DNA of 64,000 nucleotides, from positions 248,001 to 312,000 of the forward strand of contig NZ_CP123622.1 in the NCBI RefSeq assembly GCF_029873255.1, read 5' to 3'. The notes under the pieces were generated by a model, which was not told where the DNA came from, did not search any database, and worked only from the letters and a program-made list of their open reading frames with translations. Position 1 is the stretch's first letter. Each line of letters opens with the position of its first letter. Positions 25,703-35,303 of this stretch are shown here, one piece after another. Source of the stretch: Pigmentibacter sp. JX0631 (GTDB lineage: Bacteria > Bdellovibrionota_B > Oligoflexia > Silvanigrellales > Silvanigrellaceae). Position numbers and translations under genes: made by a program.

Positions 25703-27040
25703 CTACTTCGCATAACTCTTTGAAACAACAAATAAACTAGAACCAAACTGGTCGCCATCTAAGAGATCTAAGCTCTCCGAATCAAGATATCCAGTACTTT
25801 TTCCCCCAATAAATTCAATACAATTACTGCCATTCAGGTCGCATCTAAAGACCGCTCCCGTCCTTTGATTTTGAAAATTCATTCTTCCAGGAACTCCAAT
25901 AAACAAATATTCTTTAAAAACTGCTATACTCATACCTAAGTAATCTCTTGGTCCTAATTTAAGTTTAGCTGCACTTTCTTTATTTTCTCCACCAATTATT
26001 TCTGAACAGTTGTTTCCATCTAAACCGCATTTAAAAACGGCACCTAGATCATATTGTTGAGGATCTGTAATAGGAACACCACTTCTTCCAGAAGCGCCTA
26101 CGTATATATTTGTTTTTGAAATAGTTATACTTGTTCCAAAGTTATTATTCGAGGCTAGACGTAAATTTTTTAAATTGAAAAAATCACATTTTGATCCATC
26201 AATTGTACATTTCATAACACTTCCACTACCTGAATTTTTATTTGGAACTCCAATATATAAAAAATTATTACTTGTTATTAGACTTGTTCCAAAAGAATCA
26301 TCAGTTGCTAATTGGCTTATAACTGCTTTATTTTTAGATTTACCACCTAAAAATTCTGAACAATATTTTCCATCTAAGTTACATTGAAATATACTACCAA
26401 TATCATCGACATCATTTCCATCTCTTCCAGGGACACCAATCAGTAATTTATTTTGACTAAAAGCAGTACTTGCAGCAAAATGATCACTTGAAAATAACTT
26501 TACAGGAACAATAACTTGTGAATTTTCAAATGGTAAATGACCTCCCAAAAATTCTCTGCAATCGTTTCCTTCCAAATCACATTCAAATAATGAACCGACT
26601 TCGTCTTTATAATTTGCACTAGAAATGCTTCCCGTATCATTTGCTTTTTTATTATCTCTTCCCGTAGCGCCAATAAATATTTTTTTATTAAAAACGTTAA
26701 TGCTAGCACCAAAAACATCACCATTAAAAATATTTACTGTTTTATAAGATCTATTTTCAGGAGGAGAAAAGCGTTTGTTACCTCCTAAAAATTCATAGCA
26801 TTCATACCCATCTAAAGTGCACTTAAAAACAGCACCTTTTCCAGCCCTTCCTTTTGCACCAATTAAAATATAGCTAGCATCATCTCCTAAGTTTTCTTTT
26901 GTTACACTCTCATTTTGCGTCTTATTTTGCTCTGATGTATATGTTGATTGGCAAGCAATACATAATTTCATCACCCCTATTGCCAATAAAAATCTATATA
27001 AATTGCTTGGTATATTTAGATTAGATAAACTTTGAAGCAT
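25703..27040 (-). CDS. Integrin-alpha-like FG-GAP beta-propeller, probable lipoprotein
   Basis: A 445-aa exported protein made of six repeats of about 55-65 residues. Each has a phenylalanine-glycine start (such as FGTSL), a hydrophobic strand ending IGxxGR, and a Cys-pair unit such as GAVFKCTLDGYECYEFLGG, GSIFQCNLDGKYCSEFLGG and GAVFRCDLNGSNCIEFIGG. The first repeat lacks its opening strand and the last line (FGSSLFVVSKS) supplies it, i.e. velcro closure of a propeller. Integrin alpha chains show the same FG-GAP plus GAVYxC pattern. The N-terminus ends LCIAC, a weak lipobox. ATG 27040 has AAGGAG 6 bases upstream; the longer frame does not. Function is unknown, perhaps adhesion. Confidence 0.72.
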   Translation of the reverse strand: MLQSLSNLNIPSNLYRFLLAIGVMKLCIACQSTYTSEQNKTQNESVTKENLGDDASYILIGAKGRAGKGAVFKCTLDGYECYEFLGGNKRFSPPENRSYKTVNIFNGDVFGASINVFNKKIFIGATGRDNKKANDTGSISSANYKDEVGSLFECDLEGNDCREFLGGHLPFENSQVIVPVKLFSSDHFAASTAFSQNKLLIGVPGRDGNDVDDIGSIFQCNLDGKYCSEFLGGKSKNKAVISQLATDDSFGTSLITSNNFLYIGVPNKNSGSGSVMKCTIDGSKCDFFNLKNLRLASNNNFGTSITISKTNIYVGASGRSGVPITDPQQYDLGAVFKCGLDGNNCSEIIGGENKESAAKLKLGPRDYLGMSIAVFKEYLFIGVPGRMNFQNQRTGAVFRCDLNGSNCIEFIGGKSTGYLDSESLDLLDGDQFGSSLFVVSKSYAK

Positions 27041-27214
27041 ATAACTCCTTCCAACAAATGAAATTCCGTATGATTCATTATACCTAAAATAAAATGTCAT
27101 TTTTTTTACTATACGTATAATCAATTTCCACAAGGATTTAATTAACTGTTGAAATATTTCGATGATAGCTTGGCTAATGGTTTTTAAACTACTAGGTTAG
27201 GCTTTCTAAAAAGT

Positions 27215-28495
27215 ATGAAAAGAACGTATTTACTTAAACTTATTCTGATACTTACGCTTTCTGGTTGTTCTTCTAGTAACAAAACTAATGAACGTAACGA
27301 AGATGAGTTTTCTGAACATTATAAAACAAATAAAGAAATTATTTATGCAAAGCCTAAAGAAGCAAAAGATGTGATAAAATACGATATCAACGACGACTAT
27401 ATTACTGATGAACAATACCCAAATAGAATTCAGAATGAAAAAATTTGTACTATGGTGTTCCATTATACTGCACAACCCTATAAAAAATCTCTTCGAGCCC
27501 TGACAACTGGCGGAAACAGTTCACATTGGCTTGTCCCATCCAGTGGTAAGACTGTCTTTAAAATTGTTAGCGAAGATAGAAGGGCACAACACGCAGGAAC
27601 GAGTCTTTGGAAAAACAGAAAAAATGTTAATGTTATCTCAATTGGAATTGAAATTGTGAACTTAGGTTTTAAATGCAAGAATAACAAAAAATTTTGTGAT
27701 CAAGATTCTATTGAATGGATAGATTTTCCAGATGAGCAACAGAAACTCATTATTTCATTAGCAAAAGATATTCAAGAAAGATATAATATTGATCCGCTGT
27801 GCATTGTAGGACACTCTGATATTGCTGTAGATAGAAAACTCGATCCTGGACCTCTTTTTCCTTGGAAAAGAATGGCCGATAATGGAATTGGAGCTTGGGC
27901 TAACGAGTCTGAAATTCAAACACAAATTGAAAAAATAAAACAATCATTAGGAGCAAATATTTCTCCTTTTTTAATTCAAATACGTCTTTATGAATTTGGC
28001 TATGATATTAGAAATGAAAAATCTTCAAATAAAAAAATACAAACAGATCTTTTAAATTTTGAATACAATATACATAAAACACCAATTGCAGATATCAAAG
28101 CCTTAAATCTTGCAAATGAATTTGGTACAAAAAATATTAAAAATAAAATATTTGATAATAAAAAAACAAACTTTGCCTTACATGCATTTTTAATGCATTA
28201 CTTACCTGATGATTATTTAGCCCATAGAACTATAGAAGAAGCACAAGTAGCAAAAAAACAAGAAAGAGCAAAGTTAAGAGAAAAATCTAATGGAAAGAAC
28301 AAGAAAAATAAAAAAACCCAAGTTAAAATAAACCGTTCAAAACATGATCCTAAAAAAACACCCGATAAACAAAGCGACTTTGATGGGGATACCATTGAAT
28401 TAATTAAAGGATTTGATAATTTGAGAGTTCTTGCAACCCTTCAAGCTTTACTTGTTAAGTACCCAAATAAAGTTAGAACTGGCTGCAATTTTTAA
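27215..28495 (+). CDS. Lipoprotein N-acetylmuramoyl-L-alanine amidase (AmiD/AmpD-like)
   Basis: A 426-aa protein with a clear lipobox (LTLSGC, Cys18), so it is probably anchored to the outer membrane. Residues ~75-240 are an Amidase_2 zinc amidase: VFHYTAQP (first zinc His), AQHAGTSLWKNRKNVN (second region), NVISIGIEIVN, and VGHSDIAVDRKLDPGPLFPW (third ligand region with the Lys/Asp pair). It cleaves the amide between MurNAc and L-Ala. The C-terminal ~180 residues include a possible small helical peptidoglycan-binding part and a very Lys-rich stretch (~345-385), then a short conserved-looking end. That extra region is not typical of AmiD. It is divergent from the propeller gene. Confidence 0.85.
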   Translation: MKRTYLLKLILILTLSGCSSSNKTNERNEDEFSEHYKTNKEIIYAKPKEAKDVIKYDINDDYITDEQYPNRIQNEKICTMVFHYTAQPYKKSLRALTTGGNSSHWLVPSSGKTVFKIVSEDRRAQHAGTSLWKNRKNVNVISIGIEIVNLGFKCKNNKKFCDQDSIEWIDFPDEQQKLIISLAKDIQERYNIDPLCIVGHSDIAVDRKLDPGPLFPWKRMADNGIGAWANESEIQTQIEKIKQSLGANISPFLIQIRLYEFGYDIRNEKSSNKKIQTDLLNFEYNIHKTPIADIKALNLANEFGTKNIKNKIFDNKKTNFALHAFLMHYLPDDYLAHRTIEEAQVAKKQERAKLREKSNGKNKKNKKTQVKINRSKHDPKKTPDKQSDFDGDTIELIKGFDNLRVLATLQALLVKYPNKVRTGCNF

Positions 28496-28507
28496 TTTCT
28501 ATTTCTT

Positions 28508-30706
28508 TTATTCAATACTAAAAATCATATCAGAATATTTAGGATAAGGCCAAAGTTCATTTGGCACCATTCCTTCAATATTATCAACAGCGTTACGGAG
28601 ATCATCCAATTTTGGAATTAAATTATTTGCAATTTCTTTACTTGTTCCTGTTAAGTTATCATGTTCTAGGGCATTTCCTGCTGTTACCTTTTCAACTTGA
28701 ATTTTTAAATTTTCAAGAGAACTTGCTACATGTCCCAAAGCATCATTATATTTTTCAACAATTTTTTTCACTGGAGTTGAGATGTTTAATTCATTTGAAA
28801 GCTTAACATTTTTTAGTAATTTATTATGATATTCTATACAAGCTGGTAATACTAAAGATTGAGCCATTTCAATAGCACAATTAACTTCAATTAATCTTTG
28901 TTTTACATATCTTTCTTGCTGAATTGCCAAACGGCTTAAAATATCTTCAGCATTAAAAACGCCTACTTCTTCCAGAAATTTTGTTTTATTTTTATCAGCT
29001 AATACAAGTAATGCTTCAGGAGTGTTTTTAAAATTTGAAAGTCCACGTTCAAAAGCATCATCTTGCCATTCTTGCGAATATCCGTTACCTTCAAAACGAA
29101 TTTTTTTAGTGAAACTAATTACATCTTTTAATATTTTTAAAAGATCATTGTCTCCTACTGTTCCGTTAACTGCTACTTTTTCTAACTTTTTATTTAATTT
29201 TGCAAGCCCATCACATACTGCTGCATTTAATATTGCTGCTGGATAATTTATTGGAGCACTTGAACCAACAGCACGAAATTCAAATTTATTCCCAGTAAAT
29301 GCAAATGGAGATGTTCTATTTCTATCAGTATTATCTTTAGCTACATCTTGTAGATGAGATACGCCGAGATCAATCATGACTTTTTCTGCATTTACTTTAT
29401 CTACAGAACCAACTTCAATGGCATTTAAAATTTTGTCTAGATTATTTCCTAAGAAAATAGAAATTATTGCTGGTGGTGCTTCATTGGCTCCTAATCTATG
29501 ATCATTTCCCGCAGAGGCAATAGATGCTCTTAGAACATCAGCATTTTCATAAATACCTAATAAAACTGAGCATAAAAATGTTAGAAAAACTAAATTCTCA
29601 TGTGGAGTGGCTCCAGGATCTAATAAATTTCTTCCTGTAGAATCCATCATAGACCAATTCAAATGCTTTCCGCTTCCATTAACGCCTTCAAATGGTTTTT
29701 CATGTAATAAAGCAACAAATCCATGTTTTAAAGCAACACTTTTTAAACATTTCATAACAAGTTGATTATGATCTGCTGCAATATTTGAACTTTCATAAAT
29801 AGGAGCAACTTCAAATTGACTTGGCGCAACTTCATTATGTCTCGTTTTTACTGGAACGCCTAATTTGTATAATTCAACTTCTAGTTCATTAAAAAAAGAT
29901 TGAACTCTACTTGGGATATGCGCAAAGTAATGATCTTCAAGTTCTTGACCTTTAGGAGCTTTTCTTCCAAAAACAGCTCTTCCTGATAAATGCAGATCAA
30001 TTCGTTTCATAGCGTGCCGTTTATCTATAATAAAAAACTCTTGTTCAGGACCTACTGAAACAGTAACGTGCGTAACTTTTTTTTCGCCTATTAAATTTAA
30101 AGTTTTAGTCGCTTCAGCAGAAATTGCAGCATTAGAACGTAACAAAGGAGTTTTAAAATCTAAAGCTTCTCCATGATAACTAACAAAGACTGAAGGAATA
30201 TATAAAGTTTTTCCATTTTCAGTTTCCATGATAAACATAGGACTTGAAGGGTCCCAACCAGTATAACCTCTAGCTTCAAAAGTAGAGCGTTTACCTCCTG
30301 ATGGAAAGCTTGATGCGTCTGGCTCACTTTGCAATAACTCAGGTCCAGTAAATCTTTCAATGGGATTTCCGCTTTTATCAAACCAGAGAAATGCATCATG
30401 TTTTTCAGCTGTCGCACCTGTTTGAGGTTGAAACCAATGACAATAGTGTGTTGCCCCTTTTTCCATTGCCCACTCTCTTGCTGCTGATGCAACTCTTTCA
30501 GCTAAAGCCGAGTCTATTTTACCTCCAAGCTTCATAACTTTACTCATAGTTTCCAAATCTTGAGATGATAGTCGTTTTACCATTGCTCTAAGATCAAAAA
30601 CATTTGTTCCAAAATATTCCGCAACTCTAGATTGTTTTCCATCTCCGTTTAGAGGGCGATTCACTTTGCGAAAAGATAAAGGGTAGTAAGGTAAAATATC
30701 AGTCAT
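28508..30706 (-). CDS. glnN: Glutamine synthetase type III
   Basis: A 732-aa ATP-dependent glutamate-ammonia ligase of the long GSIII class (about 700-730 aa). Signatures: TGWDPSSPMFIMETENGKTL, VGPEQEFFIID (catalytic Glu strand), HNEVAPSQFEVAPIYE (GSIII-specific), EKPFEGVNGSGKHLNWSM, DHRLGANEAPPAIIS and NRTSPFAFTGNKFEFRAVGSS. ATG 30706 has GGAG 9 bases upstream; TTG 30721 would be the longer option. It is transcribed convergently with the amidase (12-base gap). GSIII is common in Bacteroidetes and some cyanobacteria and scattered elsewhere. No nitrogen-regulation gene is adjacent. Confidence 0.95.
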   Translation of the reverse strand: MTDILPYYPLSFRKVNRPLNGDGKQSRVAEYFGTNVFDLRAMVKRLSSQDLETMSKVMKLGGKIDSALAERVASAAREWAMEKGATHYCHWFQPQTGATAEKHDAFLWFDKSGNPIERFTGPELLQSEPDASSFPSGGKRSTFEARGYTGWDPSSPMFIMETENGKTLYIPSVFVSYHGEALDFKTPLLRSNAAISAEATKTLNLIGEKKVTHVTVSVGPEQEFFIIDKRHAMKRIDLHLSGRAVFGRKAPKGQELEDHYFAHIPSRVQSFFNELEVELYKLGVPVKTRHNEVAPSQFEVAPIYESSNIAADHNQLVMKCLKSVALKHGFVALLHEKPFEGVNGSGKHLNWSMMDSTGRNLLDPGATPHENLVFLTFLCSVLLGIYENADVLRASIASAGNDHRLGANEAPPAIISIFLGNNLDKILNAIEVGSVDKVNAEKVMIDLGVSHLQDVAKDNTDRNRTSPFAFTGNKFEFRAVGSSAPINYPAAILNAAVCDGLAKLNKKLEKVAVNGTVGDNDLLKILKDVISFTKKIRFEGNGYSQEWQDDAFERGLSNFKNTPEALLVLADKNKTKFLEEVGVFNAEDILSRLAIQQERYVKQRLIEVNCAIEMAQSLVLPACIEYHNKLLKNVKLSNELNISTPVKKIVEKYNDALGHVASSLENLKIQVEKVTAGNALEHDNLTGTSKEIANNLIPKLDDLRNAVDNIEGMVPNELWPYPKYSDMIFSIE

Positions 30707-30859
30707 TTGGTGCAACTCCAAAAAATAAACAAAATTCTAAATAAAAGAATAAACCTCTAAATAAACAAAATTTATATATAGAATTTTAAATATCAAAAAA
30801 CTTTAATCAATTCGGTCATTCGTTCTTAGCATAAATAATTTTAAAAGGAAAAGAGATTT

Positions 30860-31654
30860 TTATTTTTTAGAAGAATAGCGTAACCAAAAGAATATAGGTA
30901 CTCTTGAAGGAAAAATGACTATAAATAGAAAGGAAAGAATTCCTCCTAATAAAAAAGCTTCCGAAAGTGCTGCACATATTTTTGATTTTTCGCTCACTTT
31001 CAAATGGATATTTTTATGATTTTTTATAGCAATACCAAAAATCCATCGACCTAAGGTTGATCCTTCAAAACCTAAAATTGAATATTGAAAAAGAAAAACT
31101 AAAAAGGCCATAAACAACCAAACTTGCAAAGAAAACATAAAGGTGTAAATCATATTCATATCTGTAGTTATAAAGCTCAAAATTTTTGCATTACTTGGTG
31201 ATATCGCAAAAAAACCCTTTGGAAGAAAAACAAAATTTATACATAGTGAAATAATTAAAAAGCAAAATCCTAATAAAGCATCTATAGTCCAAGCCAAAAA
31301 CGCAAAAAATGGATTTACATAGTATTTCTCAATAGTTGAATTTTTATAATCTATTTTTTGTTTTTCATGTTGTTTTTTTAAATTTTTATTATTTAAAGAA
31401 TTTTCTGAATCATTTAAAATATTTTCACTCAAAGGAATTGCAATTTCAGATGAATGTTCATCGGCAAAAATCTCATTTTTGGTTTCGATTTTATTTTCTA
31501 AATAATTATTTTTAACTTTATCGGATTGAATTTGTTTTATTTCATGAGAATTTAATTTTTTTTGGATTACTTCAGAGAAAAAACCAAATCCTGAATGGAG
31601 AGGTCTGATGTCATTTTTCTTAGTAGAAAAGTAGTTTGAGAGAATGAAACTCAT
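30860..31654 (-). CDS. RDD family membrane protein
   Basis: A 264-aa protein: ~105 polar N-terminal residues, then three to four helices (~115-250). AFLAWTIDALLGF holds the position of the RDD Asp, and GFEGSTLGRWIFGIAIKN matches the conserved G-x-T-x-G-R-x-x-x-G-I segment. The true RDD triplet is not intact (Ala-Trp-Thr-Ile-Asp). RDD proteins are thought to be transporters or ion exchangers, but most lack a known role. Its start codon overlaps the stop of the DHH gene by 4 bases, so the two are coupled. Confidence 0.72.
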   Translation of the reverse strand: MSFILSNYFSTKKNDIRPLHSGFGFFSEVIQKKLNSHEIKQIQSDKVKNNYLENKIETKNEIFADEHSSEIAIPLSENILNDSENSLNNKNLKKQHEKQKIDYKNSTIEKYYVNPFFAFLAWTIDALLGFCFLIISLCINFVFLPKGFFAISPSNAKILSFITTDMNMIYTFMFSLQVWLFMAFLVFLFQYSILGFEGSTLGRWIFGIAIKNHKNIHLKVSEKSKICAALSEAFLLGGILSFLFIVIFPSRVPIFFWLRYSSKK

Positions 31655-33084
31655 AAAGCTTCCTCAACAAACAAATTTAGTAAAGATTTTTTAACAATAT
31701 CTTCTTTAATAGAACTAATTTTTTCTTTCCATTGATTTACAGGAAAAATTGCTTTTGCCATTGTCCGATGTCCTCCACCTGAACCAAATCCTACGTTTGC
31801 AATGATTTTTCGCACTACATCGCCTGCATTTTTAACATATCCCACATTGCGGATACTCATCACAAGATTTTCTTCAAATACACCAGCACAAACAACCCAT
31901 TCAATTCCTTCAAACTGCAGCATAAAATCTGCAACTTGAGGAATTAAATCTTCTCTAGTTACATTTGTTAAATAGCTTACTAACAGTTTATCTTGATATT
32001 CCATTTTCAATAAAGCATTTGCCAACAAAGGAGCAAATGCCATAGGTATTTCTGGTTTCTCCATTCTTCTGAGCAAATTATAATTTATATCTGGATATAA
32101 AGAAACAAAAGCGTATAAATCCGCATCGATAACTTCTCGATTTAAATGTAAGGTGTCGGCCTTAATACCGTAAATCAAAGCAGTAGCTAATCGTTGACCG
32201 ATATTTACAGCAGCTGCACGTAAATATTCGGTTAAAATAGTGGATGTGGCTCCATATTTTGAACGAATATCGCAATAAGGTATATTTTGATAATTTCCGA
32301 CCATAGGATGATGATCAATAATGACGTCTACTCTCGGTAAAGGAAATGTGAAATGTGCTGGTTGCGTATCAAGCAAAGCTACTTTATCAAAATTAGACAG
32401 ATCTTGGGGCTTAATTGTTAATACTTCTAAATCTAGTAATTGCATCATCGCAATATTTTCAGGACGAGTTACTTTTCCAAAGCTAACTATAGGTGTTGAA
32501 AGTTTATTTCTTCCTAACAGACATCGTAAGGCAAGAGCTGAAGCAAGGCCATCCGGATCGGGATCGGGTTGTAGTAAAAGGGCTATTTTATCACCATTTA
32601 ATAAAATATCTCGAACTTCCTTAACTCGATGCGTACTTTCAATATGCCGAAGTTCAGCACTAATCGGCCTGCTTAACAGCTCTGTCCAAGAAAGCACAAG
32701 CTCTCTATCATTATCAACCAACTTTCTAGGAACTTCTTCCGGATCCCCTATTTGAAAAGAAAGTATTCTTGATTTAGGCAATTCATCTAAAATATATTCA
32801 CGAACAATTGAATATTTATCATGATCTTTTAGAGAAAGAACAACACAAATTGGATTGTACCCACTCCATTGATGGTAAAAAGAAGCCTTTGTAATATCAC
32901 CCTTAACTAGAATTTCTTCAATGTCTTTTGAATCTTCACAAGCTTCAAGGAGAGATGCCTGAAGTTGATTTTGTTTGTTCGGCAGCCAGACTTTAATATC
33001 CATATTCTTCTGTATATGCACCAAGGTTGAAGCCAATTCGGGGTCATCACAAATAACTAAAAAAAGTCCACGCTTTGAATCCAT
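31651..33084 (-). CDS. DHH family phosphoesterase with N-terminal TrkA/NAD-like domain
   Basis: A 477-aa protein. Residues 1-130 resemble a Rossmann-like TrkA-N segment (LFLVICDDPELASTLVHIQK). Residues ~150-300 are the DHH domain: LLLQPDPDPDGLASALALR (motif I, with Gln where NrnA has His), VALLDTQPAHF (motif II) and VIIDHHPMVGN (motif III). Residues ~370-470 are DHHA1 with the GFGSGGGHRTMAKA glycine-rich loop. Relatives include NrnA oligoribonuclease/pAp phosphatase and cyclic-dinucleotide phosphodiesterases. A role in nanoRNA or signalling-nucleotide turnover is likely. The gap 33085-33297 ahead of it carries the divergent control region with speD and nothing else visible. Confidence 0.87.
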   Translation of the reverse strand: MDSKRGLFLVICDDPELASTLVHIQKNMDIKVWLPNKQNQLQASLLEACEDSKDIEEILVKGDITKASFYHQWSGYNPICVVLSLKDHDKYSIVREYILDELPKSRILSFQIGDPEEVPRKLVDNDRELVLSWTELLSRPISAELRHIESTHRVKEVRDILLNGDKIALLLQPDPDPDGLASALALRCLLGRNKLSTPIVSFGKVTRPENIAMMQLLDLEVLTIKPQDLSNFDKVALLDTQPAHFTFPLPRVDVIIDHHPMVGNYQNIPYCDIRSKYGATSTILTEYLRAAAVNIGQRLATALIYGIKADTLHLNREVIDADLYAFVSLYPDINYNLLRRMEKPEIPMAFAPLLANALLKMEYQDKLLVSYLTNVTREDLIPQVADFMLQFEGIEWVVCAGVFEENLVMSIRNVGYVKNAGDVVRKIIANVGFGSGGGHRTMAKAIFPVNQWKEKISSIKEDIVKKSLLNLFVEEAL

Positions 33085-33297
33085 TTAATACACCTTAATA
33101 CCAAATTCCACTTTAAACAAAAAAGCGAAATCTTTTAAATTATTCTTGCACGATAGCCCATGCTACAATATTTTACCAAATCGATTAGAAAGTAGAAAAT
33201 ACTGTTGCATTTTCCACTCTACACTATATTGCATTAATTCTGTATGATCAGGTAATTTGCTTAGAACATTTTAAGCTGAACTCATTGAGGACATAAG

Positions 33298-34071
33298 ATG
33301 ACAGAAATACTCGGTTTTAATAACCTAACCAAAGCTTTAAGCTTCAATCTTTATGATTTTGCTGTTGCCCTAAATGACGAGGAAAGGGCTTCCTATATCC
33401 GTTACATTGACGAAAGATACTCAGCAAAGCAAATAGAGTCTCAATTAATCAGAATAGCAGAAATTATCGATGCAGAAGTGCTGAATGTTAGTTCAAAAGA
33501 TTTTGATCCCTATGGAGCGAGTGTTGTCCTTTTAATGAGCGATTTAAAAGGAGATCAAGCTACTAAAGAAGCTAATAAAGCCTCGAATCTAATGGCTCAA
33601 TCTACTGTTTCTATTCACTTAGATAAAAGTCATATCTGCGCACACACTTATCCTGATAGTCTGGATCCTTCAGGAATTTGTAGTTTTCGTGTCGATATAG
33701 ATATTGCAACTTGTGGAAGTATTTCGCCTTTGTATGCTCTCGATTTTATGTTCAAAGCCTTTGAAACTGATGTGGTTTGTGTGGATTATGTTGTGCGCGG
33801 TTTTGCACGTACTAAAAACAATGAGAAAATATTTATGGACCATGAAATGTCCAGTATTACTAAGTATGTTTCTCCTTTAATTTTAAGAGATTACGACACT
33901 ATTGATCAAAATTCACCAGAACACCATACTTTTCAAACTATGTTTTGTCGTAGAGAATTAGATGAAAGTTCTTATTTCAGAAACCCAAGAACTGTTCCAG
34001 CTGATATTGCTTCGGAAAAAATGGCTTTAATTCGTAAAGAAATGGAATCAATAGCAAAAATAAAAAGATAG
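33298..34071 (+). CDS. speD: S-adenosylmethionine decarboxylase proenzyme (E. coli type)
   Basis: A 257-aa pyruvoyl enzyme for spermidine synthesis; it supplies decarboxylated SAM. It closely follows E. coli SpeD: HLDKSHICAHTYPDSLDP, with self-cleavage expected before Ser of KSH to create the pyruvoyl group, then FRVDIDIATCGSISPLYALDFM and the DYVVRGFARTKNNEKIFMDHE region. Length matches the ~264-aa class rather than the short Thermotoga class. No speE is adjacent. The gene has its own terminator downstream. Confidence 0.95.
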   Translation: MTEILGFNNLTKALSFNLYDFAVALNDEERASYIRYIDERYSAKQIESQLIRIAEIIDAEVLNVSSKDFDPYGASVVLLMSDLKGDQATKEANKASNLMAQSTVSIHLDKSHICAHTYPDSLDPSGICSFRVDIDIATCGSISPLYALDFMFKAFETDVVCVDYVVRGFARTKNNEKIFMDHEMSSITKYVSPLILRDYDTIDQNSPEHHTFQTMFCRRELDESSYFRNPRTVPADIASEKMALIRKEMESIAKIKR

Positions 34072-34104
34072 TTTTTTAAATCATATAATATCCCATGTCT
34101 TATC

Positions 34105-34134
34105 AAGCCTCTATTTACTAGAGGTTTTGTTTTT
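34105..34134 (+). terminator. Rho-independent terminator after speD
   Basis: AAGCCTCTA pairs with TAGAGGTTT (one G-T wobble) over a TTTAC loop and runs into TTTTGTTTTT. The gap from here to 34245 is AT-rich with nothing else visible. Confidence 0.8.
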
Positions 34135-34245
34135 ATATATTTTCCATTTACTAATTTTAATTAAAATAAATTCATGTTAGAAATCTTTAAAATAATTTTA
34201 TTAGTAACAAAAAAATTATTTTTACCTTAATTTAAGGGAATCATC

Positions 34246-35163
34246 ATGAAGAATAAAATAAATTCAAATACTTATGGGACAATCTTAATATTAATTGCCT
34301 TCTTTTCTTGGGGACTTTCTCCTTTTTATTTTAAATCTATTAATATGGTGAATCCTTTTGAAATCCTAGCCCACAGAATTTTGTGGTCAATTCTATTTTT
34401 ATTTGCAATTATTGCTATGAAAAAGCAGATTTTTAAAATTATAGAAGTTTTTTATTCTCCTAAAACTATATTAACATTAACTTGTACTGCAATTTTGATT
34501 TCTGCTAATTGGTTTACTTACATTTGGGCAGTAATAAATAATCATTTAACCGAATCAAGTTTTGGTTACTTTATATCACCAATTTTTAATATTTTTTTAG
34601 GACTCATTTTCTTAAAAGAAAAATTAAACAAAGTAGAAATTTTTTCTGTTATAGTTACTATAATTGCAATTGCAATTCAATTTTCTGAAATGTCATTTAC
34701 AGGCTTTGCGCCATTAGTACCTATTTTATTAGCATTAACTTTCGGTTTTTATTCTTTGCTAAGGAAAAAAATCAATATTGATTCTATTCATGGGCTAACA
34801 ATTGAAACTTTATTGCTAGCACCTTTAGCTTTAATTTATATAATTAATTTAGGTATTCAGCATGAATTATCATTTTTATCAAATGTAAAAATAACTGGTT
34901 TATTATTACTTGCAGGTGTTATAACTTCAATCCCCTTAATTACATTTGTTGCTGGTGCTAAGCTGTTGCCAATGACAAAAATTGGGTTTTATCAATATAT
35001 CAGTCCTACTTTGCAATTAATACTAGCTATGTTTGTTTTTCAAGAAAAGATAAGTCAACTTAAAATATTTAGTTTTTGTTTAGTTTGGCTAGCAATTATT
35101 ATATATATATTAAATTCAATTAGAAAATACAGCCTTAAAAAGGTAACTAATAGTAATGTTTAA
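34246..35163 (+). CDS. rarD: RarD-type EamA family transporter
   Basis: A 305-aa inner-membrane protein with about ten helices in two EamA halves. TYGTILILIAFFSWGLSPFYFKSI and NPFEILAHRILWSILFL are the RarD-specific start (F/Y-W-G-x-x-P-x-Y-x-K and E-I-x-x-H-R). FGYFISPIFNIFLGLIFLKEKL ends the first half. RarD proteins belong to the drug/metabolite transporter superfamily; the substrate is unknown despite the name. It is monocistronic, with AAGGGAATC before ATG 34246. Confidence 0.88.
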   Translation: MKNKINSNTYGTILILIAFFSWGLSPFYFKSINMVNPFEILAHRILWSILFLFAIIAMKKQIFKIIEVFYSPKTILTLTCTAILISANWFTYIWAVINNHLTESSFGYFISPIFNIFLGLIFLKEKLNKVEIFSVIVTIIAIAIQFSEMSFTGFAPLVPILLALTFGFYSLLRKKINIDSIHGLTIETLLLAPLALIYIINLGIQHELSFLSNVKITGLLLLAGVITSIPLITFVAGAKLLPMTKIGFYQYISPTLQLILAMFVFQEKISQLKIFSFCLVWLAIIIYILNSIRKYSLKKVTNSNV

Positions 35164-35303
35164 AACAACTTTAATTTTATATAATTAAAAAATTTCTAAA
35201 ATTTAATTTTGAATTTATAAAAAACAATTTTATATTACAGAAACTCTCCCTTTTGTTTCTATTTTTGTTAAACTAAATCAAACAAATATGCGCGGAGGGA
35301 AGA

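Noticed and set aside
25546-25758. Minus-strand 70-codon frame as an independent gene or a frameshifted tail of the propeller protein
   Set aside because: Its translation does not continue the FG-GAP pattern, and the propeller closes without it. Kept only as a possible leader frame before the argG hairpin.
32321-32755. Plus-strand ORF inside the DHH gene
   Set aside because: Serine-rich shadow on the opposite strand of a well-supported phosphoesterase, without a ribosome site.
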